From Oscillatoriales cyanobacterium (GTDB lineage: Bacteria; Cyanobacteriota; Cyanobacteriia; Cyanobacteriales; Microcoleaceae), in NCBI GenBank assembly GCA_004294385.1, contig REAP01000033.1, forward strand, positions 1 through 64,000: DNA of 64,000 bases. Reading direction: 5' to 3'. The notes under the pieces were generated by a model. It did not search any database, had not been told where the DNA came from, and saw only the letters and a program-made list of their open reading frames with translations. Below are positions 60,391-64,000 of this stretch, in pieces (position 1 is the stretch's first letter; each line of letters opens with the position of its first letter). Both the position numbers and the translations under genes were made by a program.

Positions 60391-61953
60391 ATGATGCGAC
60401 TGTCTGATTCTGATTTGACAATATCTGTTCTAGCCGTGACTCACCACAAGATGGAAGAACGAGAAAACTTGTCCGACTTCCACTCCCATCCCGTGGACGA
60501 TCAATGGAGCAAAATACAAGACCCAGAAATGGCTAAATATCCCACCACTCCAGAACAAAACTGGGGAAATGGCAACGGTAAAACACCCGCAGAAACCCCC
60601 GCCCAGCCAAGCATCCCCGAACCAGCCATCACAGACGAAGCAGTTGTCGAAAACCCCGAAACAGAAAGAGGATTTTTGCCAATTCTCAAAAACCGCAACT
60701 TTCTAGCATTGTGGAGTGGACAAGTATTCTCCCAACTAGCAGATAAAGTTTATCTCGTATTGACGATCGCCCTCGTAGCCAGCCACTTCCAAGCCGCCGA
60801 CCAAACCATCAGCAGATGGGTGTCAGCAATCATGATCGCCTTTACAATCCCCGCAGTCCTATTTGGGGCCGCCGCCGGAGTCTACGTCGATAGGTGGCCA
60901 AAAAAAGCAGTGCTAGTGGCCACAAACCTGCTGCGGGGAGGCTTAGTCTTAACCCTACCACTGCTACTGTGGCTCTCAGACGGCTTTGAACTAGGTCAAT
61001 TACCCCTCGGATTCTGCCTATTGCTGCTAGTTACATTCCTAGTTTCCACCCTCACCCAATTTTTTGCCCCAGCAGAACAGTCAGTCATTCCCCTAATTGT
61101 CGAACGTCGCCACCTACTATCAGCAAACTCCCTCTACACCACAACCATGATGGGTTCAGTAATTATCGGCTTTGCAGTCGGAGAACCCTTGCTAGCATTA
61201 GCCGACACCCTATTCACTAACCTTGGTGGCGGACTAGGAATTGGCAAAGAATTAGTAGTAGGAGGAAGTTACGCCATTGCTGGATTGCTACTACTTTCCC
61301 TGAAAACAGGCGAAAAAACCGAAGTAGAACACGAACCGCCACATCCCCTAGCAGATTTGAAAGACGGGCTGCGTTACATCAACGACCAACCTAAAGTCCG
61401 TAATGCTTTAATTCAACTAATTATTCTATTTTCAATCTTTGCAGCCCTAGCCGTAATCGCGGTGAGGCTGGCCGAAATTCTGCCAGGAATGAAAGCTTCC
61501 CAATTTGGCTTTTTGCTAGCCGCTGTGGGTGTCGGGATGGCTGCTGGGGCCACAACTGTGGGTTATCTCGGCCACAAATTTTCTCATACCCAACTTAGCT
61601 TAATCGGATCGATCGGCATGGCAATTGCTCTGATCGGTCTTTCTGCATTTACACACCATTTGTGGATATCCGTACTGTTTATTACCCTGTTGGGCGTATT
61701 TGCCGCTATAGTTGGAGTGCCAATGCAGACGACAATTCAAGCAGAAACCCCAGAAGAAATGCGGGGAAAAGTTTTCGGGCTGCAAAATAATGCCACGAAC
61801 ATCGCCTTGAGTTTACCATTAGCTTTGGCGGGAGTCGCCGAAACATTTCTGGGTTTGCCGACAGTATTTTTGGCTTTGGCCGGGTTGGCGATCGTTGGGG
61901 GTCTCTTAACCTGGTATATTTCCCGTAATAGTACAGTCGATCGACTCCCATAA
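60391..61953 (+). CDS. MFS transporter with long hydrophilic N-terminus
   Basis: The protein has 520 residues, of which the first 100 are hydrophilic and Pro/Glu-rich (ETPAQPSIPEPAITDEAVVE). The true start could be a later ATG (for example MEERENLSD or MAKYPTTPEQ). The membrane part has 10-12 helices with LKNRNFLALWSGQVFSQLAD, AAAGVYVDRWPKKAVLVATN and LLGVFAAIVGVPMQTTIQAE, as in the enterobactin-exporter-like (EntS/MFS_3) branch. It may export a siderophore or drug; the substrate is not determined. Confidence 0.87.
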   Translation: MMRLSDSDLTISVLAVTHHKMEERENLSDFHSHPVDDQWSKIQDPEMAKYPTTPEQNWGNGNGKTPAETPAQPSIPEPAITDEAVVENPETERGFLPILKNRNFLALWSGQVFSQLADKVYLVLTIALVASHFQAADQTISRWVSAIMIAFTIPAVLFGAAAGVYVDRWPKKAVLVATNLLRGGLVLTLPLLLWLSDGFELGQLPLGFCLLLLVTFLVSTLTQFFAPAEQSVIPLIVERRHLLSANSLYTTTMMGSVIIGFAVGEPLLALADTLFTNLGGGLGIGKELVVGGSYAIAGLLLLSLKTGEKTEVEHEPPHPLADLKDGLRYINDQPKVRNALIQLIILFSIFAALAVIAVRLAEILPGMKASQFGFLLAAVGVGMAAGATTVGYLGHKFSHTQLSLIGSIGMAIALIGLSAFTHHLWISVLFITLLGVFAAIVGVPMQTTIQAETPEEMRGKVFGLQNNATNIALSLPLALAGVAETFLGLPTVFLALAGLAIVGGLLTWYISRNSTVDRLP

Positions 61954-62144
61954 AATAAGTAAATCTACCTAATTAAACGTAAGATACAGATGGCAATAAA
62001 GCTTGCTATATAAGCACTCTTCCTTCTTCCTTCTTCCTTCTTCCTTCTTCCTTCTTCCTTCTTCCTTCTTCCTTCTTCCTGAAACGTTCCCTGAGCCCTT
62101 CGACTACGCTCAGGATAAACGCAGTCGTTGGGCCTTCTTCCCTG
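61954..62144. repeat. CTTCCTT heptamers and CTTCGACTACGCTCAGG repeat
   Basis: About eight CTTCCTT units run from 62019 to 62080. Next come GAGCCCTTCGACTACGCTCA GGATAAACGCAGTCGTTGGG at about 62092-62132 (identical in vocabulary to the palindrome at 38.7 kb) and another TTCTTCC. The glycosyltransferase frame reads in phase through all of it from 61983 without a start codon. Confidence 0.85.
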
Positions 62145-62282
62145 GGAAAAAAATCACCTTTTTGCGGTAACGTCACTTATTCTAGGGAAGTCACCAACGC
62201 ACTTTTAGACCGGGGCTACCAGGTCAGTTTCCTGCACTTTGCCCAAGAAGCCGAACTAGACAGGAATAAAGCCGCGTGGAGT

Positions 62283-63350
62283 ATGGCAAATGGGACATGG
62301 GGAACAGCAATTGCTCCAACCTCATTTACTCAGTCCCTCGCGCCCGCAAGTTGCAACGAAGTCTCCTTACCCTGTCTCTACAAGTCACAAATTTATACGA
62401 TTCCCACTTTCAAATCCAGCAAAGTGTTGATGAAATCGCTGCGGCGACTGCAACCGGATGTAGTTCACGCTTCCCTGACGCTTTCGCCTCTAGACTTTTT
62501 GCTACCGGAAATTTGCCAAGAATTGAATATACCTCTGGTGGCAACTTTTCATCCGCCCTTCGATCGCAAATTGCGGAATTTGACATCAGGAACCCAACAC
62601 CTGATGTATCAACTGTACGCCCCATTTTTGGCTCACTACAACTCAACAATCGTTTTTTCTCAGATTCAGCGGGATATTTTGGTGAAGTTGGGAGTGCCAC
62701 TGGAACGGGTGGCTGTGATTCCCAACGGAGTAGACGCAGTTAAGTATTCTCCGGGCCCTTCTGGATTGAAGTCGGAATTAAAAGCCGATCGCATTTTTGT
62801 TTACCAAGGCCGCATCGCCCCAGAGAAAAATGTTGAGTCAATGCTCAAGGCCTGGAAACAATGTAATTTTCCTGCTGGAAACGTATTGGCTATCGTTGGC
62901 GACGGGCCCCTAGCCGCCTCGCTGCAACTGTCCTACGGCGAAGACGACGGCATTGTGTGGCTCGGATTTGTCGCCGAAGAAGAACGCCGCATCGAAATTC
63001 TGCGCGGTGCAGACGTGTTTATTTTACCTTCTTTGGTGGAGGGATTGTCGCTATCGCTGCTGGAAGCAATGGCCACCGGTTTGGCCTGTTTGGCTACTGA
63101 TGCTGGTGCTGACGGCGAGGCCTTGGAGGGAGGCGCAGGAGTAGTTTTGAACACTCAGCGGGTGCGGAGTCAGTTGCAAACCTTGCTCCCACTTTTTTGC
63201 GATCACCCTGAAATGTCACAGATGCTTGGGCAAAAAGCTCGACAAAGGGCGATCGAGCGGTACACTCTCAGTCAAAATATTACTGAATTGGAGAAACTTT
63301 ATGCAGAGGTTTTGCAAGGCCAGCGCGTACCAGTTCGAGGTTTAGCTTAA
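62283..63350 (+). CDS. glycosyltransferase family 4, N-terminus truncated at a repeat
   Basis: From ATG 62283 the product has 355 residues. It holds the GT4 C-terminal motifs VFVYQGRIAPEKNVESML-like (IFVYQGRIAPEKNVE), GDGPLAASLQL and the nucleotide-sugar motif VFILPSLVEGLSLSLLEAMA with E-x7-E. In phase upstream of the ATG the sequence continues as GKKSPFCGNVTYSREVTNAL, LDRGYQVSFLHFAQEAELDR back to about 62145. That is clearly native GT4 N-terminal material: the first beta strand and loop are missing and replaced by the repeat. No start codon exists between 61983 and 62283. The protein is probably inactive or made from a weak internal start. Its original role would be lipid or polysaccharide glycosylation. 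Confidence 0.75.
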   Translation: MANGTWGTAIAPTSFTQSLAPASCNEVSLPCLYKSQIYTIPTFKSSKVLMKSLRRLQPDVVHASLTLSPLDFLLPEICQELNIPLVATFHPPFDRKLRNLTSGTQHLMYQLYAPFLAHYNSTIVFSQIQRDILVKLGVPLERVAVIPNGVDAVKYSPGPSGLKSELKADRIFVYQGRIAPEKNVESMLKAWKQCNFPAGNVLAIVGDGPLAASLQLSYGEDDGIVWLGFVAEEERRIEILRGADVFILPSLVEGLSLSLLEAMATGLACLATDAGADGEALEGGAGVVLNTQRVRSQLQTLLPLFCDHPEMSQMLGQKARQRAIERYTLSQNITELEKLYAEVLQGQRVPVRGLA

Positions 63351-63758
63351 CAGATTTCAACTCGTCCCCAAGACTCTGCCTCCTCCGAGTTCCAAGAGCA
63401 GCGAGGCAGAGCCTGGGAACCACTTAAAATCAGGAGAGTAACGGGGGCCTTGTTCTTTCCAGGTTGCAGTCAACGTTAAATTCTTCTATTGGTTAATTGC
63501 TATGAAGGAAGCGCGATCGCGGGTTCACAGCAGTTGACATTTTACCTAGACTTACCTAGGTTTTAGTTACTAAATTCTAGGTAAATTGACGAACAAACTA
63601 ATTAGCGTTGGTGATTTCGATCGAAAGAGAAGGTGCAACCTTTGAAAAAGACCTCGCCAGCGACGTTTCGGAAATAAAAGAAACTCATTGAAAAACTTGC
63701 AAATCCTGCGCGAAGCGATTAATATACTAGGATGCAACCACATTGAGAGGTCGAATCA
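63351..63758. other. 408-bp spacer, possible left end of a TnpB-type element
   Basis: Contains GACTCTGCCTCCTCCGAGTT and GAGGCAGAGCCTGGGAACC (63373-63422), a dispersed GGCTCTGCCTC palindrome, then at 63541-63583 TTTTACCTAGACTTACCTAG GTTTTAGTTACTAAATTCTA GGTAAA. The CTAGGT steps there can form a small hairpin. IS605-type ends carry such hairpins, but the right end is outside the window. No open frame is seen. Confidence 0.5.
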
Positions 63759-64000
63759 ATGGCTACCTTAACTTATTGTAAAGGCTTGCCCACGCCAGCA
63801 AATGAACTTAACGAACTTGGATTTACAGATTTCGAGATGTTTCTAGAAGGTTACGCCCCAATCTTTAGGGCTGCAAGCATTGAAACAGTCAACCACTTAC
63901 TTTTAAATACAGAATTCAAGAAGTCCGACTGGAACACGCACTTACAGCAAACCTACGGCATCAATAAGCGCCATGCAAATGGCGTAATCAGTGCTACCAA
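63759..64000 (+). CDS. TnpB-related (IS605 OrfB-type) protein, cut by window end
   Basis: ATG 63759 opens a frame of 80 codons that continues past the window: MATLTYCKGLPTPANELNEL, GFTDFEMFLEGYAPIFRAAS, SDWNTHLQQTYGINKRHANG. The TYGINKRHANGVI phrase and the opening helix match TnpB-related proteins of cyanobacterial IS200/IS605-like elements. These are RuvC-like RNA-guided nucleases or their derivatives. The nuclease domain lies beyond the window. No tnpA gene is visible upstream. Confidence 0.65.
   Translation, partial: MATLTYCKGLPTPANELNELGFTDFEMFLEGYAPIFRAASIETVNHLLLNTEFKKSDWNTHLQQTYGINKRHANGVISAT

Overview
The window looks like chromosome of a filamentous, non-heterocystous cyanobacterium (Oscillatoriales; Microcoleus, Oscillatoria or Phormidium-like). 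The evidence is a psaK gene for photosystem I, a Tab2-type photosystem translation factor, an SLH-domain surface protein, RTX-repeat exoproteins, very frequent HIP1 octamers (GCGATCGC), and many heptanucleotide tandem repeats (STRR type) between genes. No rRNA, tRNA or CRISPR array was recognised. The genus is an inference; no database search was possible.

Layout. 1-4.1 kb: a partial Cys-rich ORF, a histidine phosphatase converging on psaK, ackA, a DUF433 antitoxin with a vestigial toxin, and a small HNH-like toxin/putative immunity pair. 4.6-8.9 kb: a 1420-residue mosaic RTX exoprotein. 9.3-11 kb: a STAND/NB-ARC NTPase carrying five in-frame copies of a 27-bp repeat. 11-15.6 kb: a secreted glycosyl-hydrolase-like protein, a two-gene module (PD-(D/E)XK-like domain fused to ParA, plus a ParB-like protein) and an orphan RHH-type antitoxin. 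15.8-20.5 kb: an AmpG-like MFS carrier and two tandem RTX lipases separated by a 41-bp repeat array. 20.6-36.3 kb: mostly housekeeping or conserved cyanobacterial genes (GNAT, HEAT, Rpn nuclease, class II aldolase, FAD oxidoreductase with a rubredoxin, ChaB-like, polysaccharide deacetylase, SLH protein, DUF937, GTPase/DUF697, PRK-like kinase, ABC ATPase, Uma2) separated by dense repeats. 36.5-45 kb: a fused aldolase/short-chain dehydrogenase, a TldE/PmbA homologue, tab2, pdxJ, a secreted protein and a TPR protein.

45.3-58.3 kb is the most unusual part. A tandem duplication of a prokaryotic pentameric ligand-gated ion-channel-like gene, both copies with the fourth membrane helix out of frame, lies just upstream of a chemosensory cluster: cheW, mcp, cheR-TPR, mcp, wspD-like cheW, cheA-REC, an unrecognised gene, cheB. 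The gene content matches the Wsp (alternative cellular function) class, but no wspR-like diguanylate cyclase is visible. The receptors would signal through the CheWs to CheA-REC, with CheR and CheB setting adaptation.

58.3-64 kb: deoC, recO, an MFS carrier, a glycosyltransferase whose start was lost at a repeat junction, and the start of a TnpB-related gene cut by the window end.

A theme across the window is invasion by small repeats. One family with the core CTTCGACT(A/T/C)CGCTCAG occurs between genes and also inside the coding frames of the STAND NTPase, cheR (twice, in two different frames) and cheA. It also forms perfect palindromes and sits at the broken 5' end of the glycosyltransferase. 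A second family with imperfect TATC...GATA ends can be mapped exactly because one copy split the leader of the second ion-channel duplicate.
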